This document shows, piece by piece, positions 27,066 through 35,487 of a stretch of 64,000 bases of DNA. Below the pieces are notes generated by a model. The model did not search any database and was not told the origin of the DNA. It saw nothing but the letters and a program-made list of their open reading frames with translations. The DNA comes from Neisseria sp. oral taxon 014 str. F0314 (GTDB lineage Bacteria > Pseudomonadota > Gammaproteobacteria > Burkholderiales > Neisseriaceae), in the NCBI RefSeq assembly GCF_005886145.1, contig NZ_CP040504.1, positions 2,418,001-2,482,000 on the forward strand. The letters run 5' to 3'. Made by a program: the position numbers and the translations under genes. Positions within the stretch are counted from its first letter, which is position 1. Each line of letters begins with the position of its first letter.

Positions 27066-28163
27066 ATGAATAAATTTTTTACCCACCCCATGCGGCCGTT
27101 TTTCGTCGGCGCGGCGGCACTTGCCATACTCGGCGCGTTGGTGTTTTTCATCAGCCCTGCCGCCATCGTCCTGCACCGCCAAATCTTCTTGGAACTCATG
27201 CTGCCTGCGGCATACGGCGGTTTTCTGACTGCCGCCATGCTCGAATGGACGGGTTATAAAGGTCGTCTGAAACCTGTCGCTACTTTGATGACGGCGTTGT
27301 TGCTTGTTGCATCCGTCCTGCTGCCGTTTGCGCCGCAAACCGCTTCGTTTTTCGTCGCCGCCTATTGGCTGGTGTTGCTGCTGTTCTGCGTCTGGCTGAT
27401 TTGGCTCGACCGCAACACCGACAATTTCGCCCTGCTGATGCTGCTTGCCGCGTTCACCGTTTTTCAGACGGCCTATGCTGTCAGCGGCGATTTGAACCTG
27501 TTGCGCGCGCAAGTGCATCTGAACATGGCGGCGGTCATGTTCGTATCCGTGCGCGTCAGCGTCCTTTTGGGCGCGGAAGCCCTTAAAGGATGCCGTCTGA
27601 AAGACCCCGTATTCATCCCCAACGTCGTCTATAAAAATATCGCCATCACCTTCCTGCTGCTGCACGCCGCCGCCGAACTTTGGCTGCCCGCGCAAACCGC
27701 CGGTTTTACCGCGCTCGCCGTCGGCTTCATCCTGCTCGCCAAGCTGCGCGAACTGCACCATCACGAACTCCTGCGCAAACACTACGTCCGCACCTATTAC
27801 CTGCTCCAACTCTTTGCCGCCGCAGGCTATCTGTGGACAGGCGCGGCGAAATTGCAAAACTTGCCCGCCTCCGCGCCCCTGCACCTGATTACCCTCGGCG
27901 GTATGATGGGCGGCATGATGATGGTATGGCTGACCGCCGGACTGTGGCACAGCGGCTTTACCAAACTCGACTACCCCAAACTCTGCCGCATCGCCGTCCC
28001 CATCCTTTTCGCCGCCGCCGTCTCGCGCGCTGTTTTAATGAACGTAAATCCGATATTTTTCATCACCGTCCCCGCGATTCTGACCGCCGCAGTGTTCGTG
28101 CTTTATCTGTTGACGTTCGTACCAATCTTTCGGGCGAATGCGTTTACGGATGATCCGGAGTGA
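27066..28163 (+). CDS. NnrS-family heme/copper membrane protein
   Basis: Polytopic inner-membrane protein of 365 aa with about 11-12 hydrophobic segments. The N-terminal HPMRPFFVGAA and the C-terminal HLITLGGMMGGMMMVWLTAGLWHSG segments match the NnrS pattern of conserved histidines and glycines. The family is linked to the response to nitric oxide and nitrosative stress. This fits other denitrification-linked genes in the window, such as laz. It lies directly after the duplicated repeat region. No good ribosome binding site precedes this ATG. Two uptake sequences lie inside the gene. Confidence 0.8.
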   Translation: MNKFFTHPMRPFFVGAAALAILGALVFFISPAAIVLHRQIFLELMLPAAYGGFLTAAMLEWTGYKGRLKPVATLMTALLLVASVLLPFAPQTASFFVAAYWLVLLLFCVWLIWLDRNTDNFALLMLLAAFTVFQTAYAVSGDLNLLRAQVHLNMAAVMFVSVRVSVLLGAEALKGCRLKDPVFIPNVVYKNIAITFLLLHAAAELWLPAQTAGFTALAVGFILLAKLRELHHHELLRKHYVRTYYLLQLFAAAGYLWTGAAKLQNLPASAPLHLITLGGMMGGMMMVWLTAGLWHSGFTKLDYPKLCRIAVPILFAAAVSRAVLMNVNPIFFITVPAILTAAVFVLYLLTFVPIFRANAFTDDPE

Positions 28164-28309
28164 GGGGGATGGGGAAGTTCTTTATAAAATTTTTTCTCTT
28201 AGGAAGAAATTTAGAAGTAATTTTTCCTCACAAATTTTGTTGGCTATACTCATTAATTTGTAATTTTTTAGTTGTATAATCAATCCGATTTTCACTATGG
28301 AACATCATT

Positions 28310-28615
28310 ATGAAAAATGTTTTGAAAGCCTTGGCTACTACTGTTTTCGCCGTATCTGCTTTGTCTGCATCCGCTCGCGGTATGCACAAGCACAAGCCTT
28401 TGGCGTTTGAGGAGTTACCGAAGATTTGTCAGCAGTATTTTACCCGTGCGGAGGTGTGTTATAAGAAGGCGGGGGATAAGGCTGAGTTTCAGCGCGGCAA
28501 CACTAAATTTCTGTGGCAATCGCTGCCTGCTGCGGATTTAGGTCAGCGTGAGCGTATGTGTCAGATTGCGATGGATTCGTTTGCGGAAAAAACGCGTAAC
28601 CTTCATTGCGAATAA
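28310..28615 (+). CDS. Small secreted protein, unknown function (101 aa)
   Basis: The N-terminal signal peptide is about 22 residues and ends at ASARG. The mature part of about 80 residues has four cysteines (CQQYF, VCYKK, MCQIA and the penultimate residue), enough for two disulfides in the periplasm. It starts KICQQYFTRAEVCYKKAG. Similar short exported proteins occur in Neisseria and Haemophilus (possibly the DUF5339 family), without known role. It is a single gene with its own AT-rich upstream region and a half DUS after it. Confidence 0.7.
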   Translation: MKNVLKALATTVFAVSALSASARGMHKHKPLAFEELPKICQQYFTRAEVCYKKAGDKAEFQRGNTKFLWQSLPAADLGQRERMCQIAMDSFAEKTRNLHCE

Positions 28616-28698
28616 TTGCCCTGTTTTCAGACGGCCTTTTGACCTTTTCCGCGCGTGTTTCCCAATATGACTTTTCTTCTGTTTTTTAAGGAGATGCC

Positions 28699-29223
28699 AT
28701 GCCGACTGTGATTACCGACCCTGCCAGACTTGCTTCTGCCCAAGCCTTGTTTACGGAAACCATCCGCACCGCGCTGCCGCAAAGGGTAATCTGCACCGTG
28801 TCGGGTGCCGGCGGCGGCTTTGAGACGGAGGCGGCGTATTCGCCCGAACTGAACTTGTGGTATGCGGTGCAGCGGCAGGATAAGAAATGTTGGAACGGTT
28901 TCGGCATCGGTGAACCGTTAGGCGGGAAGAAGGTGTCGATTGCGGCGGAAATCAATTTTCCGGCCGAAGGTCTGAACCGCGCGGTATCGGGGGTGTTCGC
29001 CGAAGACGGGAAGGGCGGGCTCTGGGTGCTGCACCGCGGCAAAATCCGCGGTGGCAAGGAATTGTTTTTCCGATATTTTGGCGGTGAAACGGTTGCGGCG
29101 GACGATGGCGGCAGGGAGGATACGTTTGCTCTGATCGGCAGGTTGGACGATGCGGATTTTGCGGCGAAACTGGCGGCATTTGTGTCGGAAGTGTTGCGGA
29201 TTAAGGCTGCGGCCAAGGGTTGA
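28699..29223 (+). CDS. Hypothetical protein (174 aa)
   Basis: Good AAGGAG ribosome binding site before the ATG and typical base use for this genome, so it is a real gene. There is no signal peptide or membrane segment. It contains FGIGEPLGGKKVSIAAEINFP and VLHRGKIRGGKELFFRYFGG, a glycine- and lysine-rich pair of segments, and a helical C-terminus. I do not recognise the family. It ends just before a DUS terminator, as a single-gene unit between the small secreted protein gene and psd. Confidence 0.7.
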   Translation: MPTVITDPARLASAQALFTETIRTALPQRVICTVSGAGGGFETEAAYSPELNLWYAVQRQDKKCWNGFGIGEPLGGKKVSIAAEINFPAEGLNRAVSGVFAEDGKGGLWVLHRGKIRGGKELFFRYFGGETVAADDGGREDTFALIGRLDDADFAAKLAAFVSEVLRIKAAAKG

Positions 29224-29235
29224 GCGGGTATTTGT

Positions 29236-29279
29236 GAGGCCGTCTGAAAAAACGTGTTTCGGATTTCAGACGGCCTTTT
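29236..29279 (+). terminator. DUS inverted-pair terminator
   Basis: AGGCCGTCTGAAAA and TTTCAGACGGCCTTTT form a hairpin about 12 bp after the stop of the preceding gene. Confidence 0.8.
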
Positions 29280-29429
29280 AATGTGCAGGATGGATTTTTC
29301 GAGGGCGTGCGTGCAGGCTGTTTTCATGATAAATCAGAAAGTTGGTGTGGTTACATGCCGTTATTCCTGTCGGGCGGTTTGAAATCGGCTATAATGATTT
29401 GCGAAAAATTTTCATTAAGAGGATAGTTT

Positions 29430-30200
29430 ATGAACCGTTTGTACCCGCACCCGATTATTGCCCGTGAGGGCTGGCCCTTTATCGGCGGCGGTTTGATTTT
29501 GAGCGTGCTGTTTTCGATGTGCTGCGGCTGGTGGTCGCTGCCGTTTTGGGTTTTCACTGTGTTTGCCTTGCAGTTTTTCCGCGATCCGGCGCGCAATATT
29601 CCGCAAGACGCGGAGGCGGTGTTAAGCCCTGTGGACGGGCGCATTGTGGTGGTGGAGCGCGCGCGTGACCCTTACCGCAATGTGGAGGCGTTGAAAATCA
29701 GCGTGTTCATGAACGTGTTTAACGTGCATTCGCAAAAAGCGCCCGCCGACTGTACGGTAACGGCGGTGGAATATACGCGCGGCAAGTTTATGAATGCGGA
29801 TTTGGATAAGGCAAGTACTGAGAACGAGCGCAATGCGGTTTTGGCGACTACGCAGTCTGGGCGCGAGATTACCTTTGTGCAGGTTGCAGGTTTGGTGGCG
29901 CGCCGGATTCTGTGCTACACCAAAGCGGGCGAACGGTTGAGCCGGGGCGAGCGTTATGGCTTTATCCGCTTCGGTTCGCGCGTGGATGTGTATTTGCCTG
30001 TCGACGCGCAGGCCATGGTGTCCATCGGCGACAAAGTTACGGGCGTAAGCACGGTATTGGCGCGCCTGCCGCTCCATGCGCCTGTTGCCGCCCCCGAAGA
30101 ATCCGCTAAAGCCGAAGCTGCGGCTGCCGTATCCCAGGATGAAATCGAGGCTTCGGCCGAGAAAGTGCGCGAGGCGGCAGACAAAGAAATCAAAGGTTAA
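29430..30200 (+). CDS. psd: Phosphatidylserine decarboxylase proenzyme
   Basis: Inner-membrane-associated enzyme that makes phosphatidylethanolamine from phosphatidylserine. There are two hydrophobic segments near the N-terminus (about 15-50), then the PSD domain with SPVDGRIV and [12 protein letters not shown]. Self-cleavage at Gly-Ser in RFGSRVDVY would yield the small pyruvoyl subunit. This is the short PSD-A type. At 256 aa it carries an alanine/glutamate-rich C-terminal tail of about 35 residues ([17 protein letters not shown]) that does not belong to the core enzyme. AGAGGA precedes the start. Confidence 0.93.
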   Translation: MNRLYPHPIIAREGWPFIGGGLILSVLFSMCCGWWSLPFWVFTVFALQFFRDPARNIPQDAEAVLSPVDGRIVVVERARDPYRNVEALKISVFMNVFNVHSQKAPADCTVTAVEYTRGKFMNADLDKASTENERNAVLATTQSGREITFVQVAGLVARRILCYTKAGERLSRGERYGFIRFGSRVDVYLPVDAQAMVSIGDKVTGVSTVLARLPLHAPVAAPEESAKAEAAAAVSQDEIEASAEKVREAADKEIKG

Positions 30201-30216
30201 ACGCCTGTGTGAATGG

Positions 30217-30250
30217 AAAAGGTTTTCAGGCCGTCTGAAAACCTTTTTTT
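30217..30250 (+). terminator. Terminator with uptake sequence in the loop region
   Basis: AAAAGGTTTTCAG pairs with CTGAAAACCTTTT, with one DUS spanning the loop and right arm, followed by a T run. It lies about 17 bp after psd. Confidence 0.85.
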
Positions 30251-30306
30251 ACGGCCGGATAGGGCGCGCTTACTAAAGCCATTGCCGTAGCCAGATTGGG
30301 GCGGCT

Positions 30307-30325
30307 ATTCCGCCGGGGCGGGAAT
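30307..30325. repeat. dRS3-like repeat, degenerate
   Basis: ATTCCG-N7-GGGAAT is one base short of the usual spacing and has one changed base. It lies alone between psd and hflX. Confidence 0.45.
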
Positions 30326-30417
30326 GACGGCGGCAGACGGAGTTTGTCGGGAAGTTTGACTTGTTAATCGAAACAAATGATTTGGCGGCTTGAGGCCGTC
30401 TGAAAAAAGGACGTGGT

Positions 30418-31599
30418 TTGAGTAGAAATAAAATGTTCCAAGTCGATAAATCACTGGAAAAACCCGAGCGCGTGATGTTGGTCGGAGTCATGCTGGATAC
30501 GGATTATGCGGCCGGCGGTGCGGGCGGGCAGGTTTTTTATTCCGCCGAATCCCGCAAAGCACATTTTCAGACGGCCTTGGACGAAGCCGCCGATTTGGTA
30601 CGCGCCGCGGGCGGGGAATTGGTGGCGGTGGAAACGTCCAAACGCGACAGGCCGCATTCCGCTTTGTTTGTCGGAACGGGCAAGGCGGAAGAGTTGGCGG
30701 CTTCGGTGCGGCTGCATGATGTCGGACTGGTGGTGTTCAACCATGAGCTGACGCCGACGCAGGAACGCAACCTAGAGAAAGAATTGCAATGCCGCGTACT
30801 TGACCGCGTAGGGCTGATTTTGGCGATTTTCGCCAAGCGTGCGCAATCGCAGGAAGGCAAGTTGCAGGTGGAACTGGCGCAGCTTTCGCATCTGAGCGGG
30901 CGGCTGGTGCGCGGTTACGGGCACCTGCAAAGCCAGAAAGGGGGCATCGGCCTGAAAGGGCCGGGCGAAACCCAGCTTGAAACCGACCGCCGCCTGATCA
31001 ACCAGAAAATCACCGCATTGAAGCGGCAGTTGAAAAACGTGCGGCAGCAGCGCGCCACACGCCGCCAATCGCGTATGGGAGGCCGTCTGAAAACTTTTGC
31101 CATCGTCGGTTATACCAATGCGGGAAAATCCAGCCTGTTCAACCGTCTGACCAAGGCGGGCGTTTTGGCGGAAAACCAACTGTTCGCCACGCTCGATACG
31201 ACGGCGCGGCGGCTGTTTCTGTCGCATGAAGTGAGCGTGATTCTGACGGACACGGTCGGTTTCGTGCGCGATTTGCCGCATAAGCTGGTGTCGGCTTTTT
31301 CCGCGACCTTGGAAGAAACCGCACTGGCAGATGTGCTGCTGCATGTAGTCGATGTGTCCAATCCCGAATTCGGGCGGCAGATGGAGGATGTGAACGCGGT
31401 GTTGGAAGAAATCGGCGCGCATGAAATACCGCAGCTTGCGGTATACAACAAGATTGATTTGCAGCCGTCGGAAGAGAGAAAAACGGGCATTGTGCGCGAT
31501 GCGGCCGGAAAAGCGGCGGCGGTGAATATTTCGGTGGCGGAAAATCTGGGGTTGGACGATTTGCGTCAAGCAATGATAGAACGTGCGCTGGAAGGCTGA
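30418..31599 (+). CDS. hflX: Ribosome-associated GTPase HflX
   Basis: GTPase that binds the 50S subunit and helps split stalled ribosomes. An N-terminal nucleotide-binding subdomain leads to a glycine-rich linker GGIGLKGPGETQLETDRR (about 178-195) and the G domain with G1 GYTNAGKSS, G3 DTVGF and G4 NKID. The length is 393 aa. The proposed start is TTG at 30418, preceded by AGGA; an ATG at 30433 is the alternative and would remove five residues. An uptake sequence is embedded in the coding DNA at about 31082. Confidence 0.93.
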   Translation: MSRNKMFQVDKSLEKPERVMLVGVMLDTDYAAGGAGGQVFYSAESRKAHFQTALDEAADLVRAAGGELVAVETSKRDRPHSALFVGTGKAEELAASVRLHDVGLVVFNHELTPTQERNLEKELQCRVLDRVGLILAIFAKRAQSQEGKLQVELAQLSHLSGRLVRGYGHLQSQKGGIGLKGPGETQLETDRRLINQKITALKRQLKNVRQQRATRRQSRMGGRLKTFAIVGYTNAGKSSLFNRLTKAGVLAENQLFATLDTTARRLFLSHEVSVILTDTVGFVRDLPHKLVSAFSATLEETALADVLLHVVDVSNPEFGRQMEDVNAVLEEIGAHEIPQLAVYNKIDLQPSEERKTGIVRDAAGKAAAVNISVAENLGLDDLRQAMIERALEG

Positions 31600-31609
31600 C
31601 GGCAAGTCG

Positions 31610-31666
31610 GGCCGTCTGAAAATGCCGGTAAACTAAGGAGAAGGTTTATCGTTTTTTCAGACGGCC
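31610..31666. terminator. DUS inverted pair after hflX
   Basis: GGCCGTCTGAAAA and TTTTCAGACGGCC enclose about 34 bp. It sits between hflX and a convergent 41-codon frame. Confidence 0.6.
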
Positions 31667-31695
31667 TGAAGAGGAAACGGGAATCGGAAAGTTGT

Positions 31696-31821
31696 TTACG
31701 CCGAGTGTTTTTTCTTCACATGAGGCAGGTTTTCATAAACCATCCAAACGGCCAAAGTCAGATAAACGATGCTGGAGAGGACGCCGATGACGGCGAAGAG
31801 GGGCATGAGTCGGTCAATCAT
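31696..31821 (-). CDS. Putative 41-aa single-span membrane protein
   Basis: An open frame of 41 codons starts with MIDRLMPLFAVIGVLSSI and continues with a hydrophobic stretch of about 25 residues, then a short basic tail ending KKKHSA. One transmembrane helix is likely. The ribosome binding site is weak (GGGT region). It is convergent with hflX and divergent from the copper ATPase gene. It does not show the acidic DLE motif of CcoS. Coding status is uncertain, but the helix-plus-basic-tail pattern is unlikely by chance. Confidence 0.45.
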   Translation of the reverse strand: MIDRLMPLFAVIGVLSSIVYLTLAVWMVYENLPHVKKKHSA

Positions 31822-32233
31822 GATGGTACCCGGGGTCAGTAAGAAGTTGTTCGCAAAGTGTTTTTATTTGAATGTGAAGCCGCGCAGGTTTCCTGCTTAT
31901 AAGCTGTTTCTGCGGTGGCGGAATGTGGGTATAGTATGCGGGCGAAACATTTTCAGGTCAATCAGGATTGTCGTAAATCTTTTGGGAAAGTTTCCGAAAA
32001 CGTTTGGAAAACAAAGCATATTATTTTAAAGGTGTGGATTCAGATAGGTATTCGTACTAAAAACAGCCCGTTTTTGTTTGAAAAACAAAAGAATAATAAT
32101 GTTTTTGCATATTTTGTTTTCGTTAATGAAAAAGTAAAGAAATTGAATTTAAATGTAAAATGAAGCAATTCAGCCACACCTGCGGCGGGAAAACGGCCTG
32201 CCTGCACGCACACATCATATCGTAAAAAACATC
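31822..32233. other. 412-bp AT-rich region upstream of the copper ATPase
   Basis: It must hold the promoter of the P-type ATPase. From about 31970 it is strongly AT-rich. Overlapping frames at 31769-32163 have no ribosome binding site or recognisable product and are not called. Confidence 0.5.
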
Positions 32234-34681
32234 ATGAAAAACAATTGTTTCCACTGCGGGCTGGAAGTGCCCGAAAATGTCCGTTTCCCCATCCGTTTTG
32301 AAAACGAAGAACACGAGACCTGTTGCGCAGGCTGTCAGGCCGTGGCGCAAAGCATTATCGACGCCGGACTGGGCAGCTACTACAAGCAGCGTACCGCCGA
32401 GGCGGAAAAAGCGGTGTTGCCGCCGCCGGACATGCTGGCGCAGTTGAAACTTTACGACTTGCCGGAAGTACAGGCCGATTTTGTGGCGGCAGGGCAGGGC
32501 GGAGAACGTGAGGCCGTGCTGATGCTGGGCGGCATTACCTGCGCGGCCTGCGTATGGCTGATTGAGCAGCAGCTTTTGCGTTTGGACGGTGTGGTGCGGG
32601 TGGATTTGAATTACAGCACCCACCGCGCCCGCGTGGTTTGGGACAATGACAGGACTGCTTTGTCGGACATCCTGCTGCGGATTCAGTCTACGGGCTATAC
32701 CGCCGCGCCGTATGACGTGCAGAAGGTAGAAGTGCAGGCGCAGAAAGAGCGCAAGCAGTCGATAGTGCGCCTTGCCGTGGCGGGGCTGGCGATGATGCAG
32801 ACCATGATGTTTGCCGTGCCGACTTATTTTTACGGCGGCGACATCGAACCGCTTTACCTGTCGATACTGCACTGGGGCGGTTTTCTGATGGCGTTGCCCG
32901 CCGTGTTTTACAGCGCGCAGCCGTTTTACCGCGGAGCGTGGCGCGATTTGAAAAACCGCCGCGTCGGTATGGATACGCCGATTGCGCTGGCGATTGTGAT
33001 GACGTTTGCCGCGGGGATTTACAGCCTGGCGACCAATGCGGGGCAGGGCATGTATTTCGAATCGATTGCCATGCTGGTGTTTTTCCTGCTCGGCGGCCGC
33101 TTTATGGAACAGATTGCGCGGCGCAAGGCCGGCAGTGCGGCAGAGAGGCTGGTGAAGCTCGTCCCCGCTTTCTGCCACAAGATGACCGGTTTTCCTGCCG
33201 ACGAAGAGGTTGAGGAAGCCGTGGTCGCGCAGCTTCAGAGCGGCGATGTGGTGCTGGTGAAACCCGGGGAGGTGGTGCCGGCGGACGGTACGGTGTTGTC
33301 GGGCGAGAGCGAAGTCAACGAAGCGATGCTTACCGGCGAAAGCCTGCCCGTTGCCAAGGTGCGCGATGCCAAGGTAGTGGCGGGCACGCTCAATACCACC
33401 GGCCCGCTCGTCGTCCGTATCGACAGCACGGGCAGCGGTACGCGGCTGGCGCATATCGTCAGGCTGCTCGACCGCGCCCTTGCGCAGAAGCCGCGACTGG
33501 CGGAAATGGCCGACCGCTACGCTTCCGCCTTCGTTTTCGGCGAACTGCTGCTGGCCGTGCCCGTGTTTGCCGGTTGGGCTTGGTATGCCGATGCGCAGAC
33601 CGCGTTGTGGATTACCGTCGCCCTGCTGGTGATTACCTGCCCGTGCGCCTTGTCGCTGGCGACGCCGACCGCGTTGGCGGCTTCCACCGGCACGCTGGCG
33701 GCGGAGGGGGTGTTGGTCGGAGGCAGGCAGAGTTTGGAGACGCTGGCGCAAATCGACGACATTGTGTTCGACAAAACGGGAACGCTGACTAAGGGCGAGT
33801 TGTCGGTCAGCCGGATTATCGGTTTAGGCCGTCTGAAAAATGATGAGGCGCTTGCAGTGGCGCAGGCGCTGGAGCGGCAGTCGGAGCATCCGGTTGCCCG
33901 GGCCATCCTGCGTTGCCCGCTTTCAGACGGCCTGCCGCATATCAGGGTCGGGCAGCGCGTCAACCGCGTCGGGCACGGCGTCAGCGCGCAAATCGACGTC
34001 GGCGGGAAAACGCTGGTTTGGGCTTTGGGACGGGCCGGATTCGTGGCCGAAACGGCAGGCGCGCTGCCGCCGGATGCGGCGCATATCGCGCACGACGGCA
34101 GCATGGTGTTTCTGGGTAATTCCGAGGGTTTTCAGACGGCCTTCCTGCTGGAGGACGGTATCAAAGACGGTGCGGCCGGTATGGCGGCCGAATTGAAGAA
34201 ACGCGGGATACGGCTGCACCTGCTGAGCGGAGACCGCACTGCCGCTGTCGCCCGTGTCGCCGCGCAACTGGGTTTGGACGAATACCGTGCCGAAGCCGCG
34301 CCGGAAGACAAACTTGCTTATGTCGAAGGCTTGCAGCGGCAGGGGAGGAAGGTGCTGATGGTGGGCGACGGCATCAACGATGCGCCCGTACTTGCCCGTG
34401 CCGATGTGTCCGCCGCCGTTGCGGGCGGAGCCGATGTTGCGCGCGACGGGGCCGATGTGGTGCTGTTGGGCGACGATATGGGCGTGCTGCCGCTGATGAT
34501 TGACCAAGCCGTGCGCACCCGTGCCGTTATCCGCCAAAACCTTTCGTGGGCGAGCGCATACAATATCATTGCGGTTCCGCTTGCCGTGCTGGGTTATGTC
34601 AAGCCGTGGATTGCCGCGCTGGGCATGAGTGCCAGCTCGCTGCTGGTACTGGGGAATGCGCTGAGGCTGCTGAAGAAGTGA
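32234..34681 (+). CDS. ccoI: CcoI/FixI-type copper-transporting P-type ATPase
   Basis: Inner-membrane P1B ATPase of 815 aa. The N-terminus has a cysteine-rich domain (CFHCG and TCCAGC) typical of CcoI/FixI, followed by a heavy-metal-associated domain with GITCAACVW. Next come the membrane helices with CPCALSLATPTA, the phosphorylation site DKTGTLTKG and the ATP-binding hinge VGDGINDAPV. This subgroup exports copper for assembly of the cbb3 oxidase. The other cco assembly or structural genes are not in the window. The ribosome binding site is weak. Several uptake sequences lie inside the coding DNA (about 33827, 33925 and 34130). Confidence 0.88.
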   Translation: MKNNCFHCGLEVPENVRFPIRFENEEHETCCAGCQAVAQSIIDAGLGSYYKQRTAEAEKAVLPPPDMLAQLKLYDLPEVQADFVAAGQGGEREAVLMLGGITCAACVWLIEQQLLRLDGVVRVDLNYSTHRARVVWDNDRTALSDILLRIQSTGYTAAPYDVQKVEVQAQKERKQSIVRLAVAGLAMMQTMMFAVPTYFYGGDIEPLYLSILHWGGFLMALPAVFYSAQPFYRGAWRDLKNRRVGMDTPIALAIVMTFAAGIYSLATNAGQGMYFESIAMLVFFLLGGRFMEQIARRKAGSAAERLVKLVPAFCHKMTGFPADEEVEEAVVAQLQSGDVVLVKPGEVVPADGTVLSGESEVNEAMLTGESLPVAKVRDAKVVAGTLNTTGPLVVRIDSTGSGTRLAHIVRLLDRALAQKPRLAEMADRYASAFVFGELLLAVPVFAGWAWYADAQTALWITVALLVITCPCALSLATPTALAASTGTLAAEGVLVGGRQSLETLAQIDDIVFDKTGTLTKGELSVSRIIGLGRLKNDEALAVAQALERQSEHPVARAILRCPLSDGLPHIRVGQRVNRVGHGVSAQIDVGGKTLVWALGRAGFVAETAGALPPDAAHIAHDGSMVFLGNSEGFQTAFLLEDGIKDGAAGMAAELKKRGIRLHLLSGDRTAAVARVAAQLGLDEYRAEAAPEDKLAYVEGLQRQGRKVLMVGDGINDAPVLARADVSAAVAGGADVARDGADVVLLGDDMGVLPLMIDQAVRTRAVIRQNLSWASAYNIIAVPLAVLGYVKPWIAALGMSASSLLVLGNALRLLKK

Positions 34682-34712
34682 ACCGAAGGATTGTATCTCC
34701 CGCGATGTATTG

Positions 34713-34745
34713 AGGCCGTCTGAAAATCTGTTTTTCAGACGGCCT
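34713..34745. terminator. DUS inverted-pair bidirectional terminator
   Basis: AGGCCGTCTGAAAA and its complement, between the convergent ATPase and hydrolase genes. Confidence 0.85.
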
Positions 34746-34768
34746 GATGTTTCAGGATAAACGCGGAA

Positions 34769-35347
34769 CTATTGCCCGGCCTTGTCCGCGTCCAGCATCG
34801 GTTTCAACGCCTCCCACACCTGCGGCAGTTCGGTGAAGCCGTCCGAATCCATCAGATGCCCGCCGTTCGGGATATGGATGACGGGGCTGTCGAGGCGTTC
34901 GGCCATGCTCAGGGTCAGTGCGGGCGGGACGTGGCTGTCGTTGTCGGACACGAGGCATTGCTTGGGCATACGGATGCGGCCGAGCACGGAGAAATCGGGA
35001 GCGGCCCCTTTGATATAGGGATCGAGTTGCGGCAGCGGCGGCAGCGGATCGGCGAAGCCCGCCGCCAATACCAAACCGCCGATTCTTTCGGGCTGCTGGC
35101 GGCAAAGGAAGTGCAGCAGGGTGATGCAACCCAAGCTGTGGCCGACGAGGAAAACGTTCTCGTCCGGCTTGCCGATGTGTTGGTCGAGGGTGAATTGCCA
35201 AGACTGGACGGTCGGATTGCCGGGATTGGGCATGACTAACGCACCGGCCTGCACGCCGCAGGCGCGCGCCTGTGCCGCCAGCCAGTCAAACCAGTTGCCG
35301 TGGGGATTGCCCTCAAAGCCGTGTACGATAAAAACGCGTCGGGTCAT
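34769..35347 (-). CDS. RBBP9/YdeN-type serine hydrolase
   Basis: Cytosolic alpha/beta hydrolase of 192 aa. The start at 35347 follows AAGGA. Features are the first strand RVFIVHGFEG, the nucleophile elbow GHSLG, an acid region (VSDNDSHVPP) and the catalytic histidine in NGGHLMD. This family includes small serine hydrolases of unknown substrate. It is a single-gene unit between DUS hairpins. Confidence 0.85.
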   Translation of the reverse strand: MTRRVFIVHGFEGNPHGNWFDWLAAQARACGVQAGALVMPNPGNPTVQSWQFTLDQHIGKPDENVFLVGHSLGCITLLHFLCRQQPERIGGLVLAAGFADPLPPLPQLDPYIKGAAPDFSVLGRIRMPKQCLVSDNDSHVPPALTLSMAERLDSPVIHIPNGGHLMDSDGFTELPQVWEALKPMLDADKAGQ

Positions 35348-35423
35348 GATGTCCTTCCTTTCCAGCCTGTTTTGCTGTTGCGGCAATTTTATATTCTCCT
35401 TTGAATTATATCGCAAACAGACA

Positions 35424-35466
35424 TGAGGCCGTCTGAAACCTTGCTAAGGGCGTTTCAGACAGCCTT
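35424..35466. terminator. Imperfect DUS inverted pair
   Basis: AGGCCGTCTGAAA pairs with TTTCAGACAGCCT, one mismatch, between the hydrolase start and the cysD stop. It probably ends cysD transcription. Confidence 0.65.
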
Positions 35467-35487
35467 TGACATACAGGTGCGCCGCTT

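Noticed and set aside
31696..31821. CcoS (cbb3 oxidase assembly) as identity of the 41-aa frame
   Set aside because: It lies on the opposite strand to ccoI and lacks the acidic DLE-type motif after the helix.
31769..32163. Two overlapping short plus-strand frames before the copper ATPase
   Set aside because: No ribosome binding site, low-complexity AT-rich composition; opposite part of the 41-aa candidate.
32123..33751. Long open frame (542 codons) on the minus strand opposite the copper ATPase
   Set aside because: Antisense shadow of a well-supported P-type ATPase; composition is His/Arg/Gln-rich and shows no domain. The same applies to long antisense frames opposite acnB, trkA, secA and edd.
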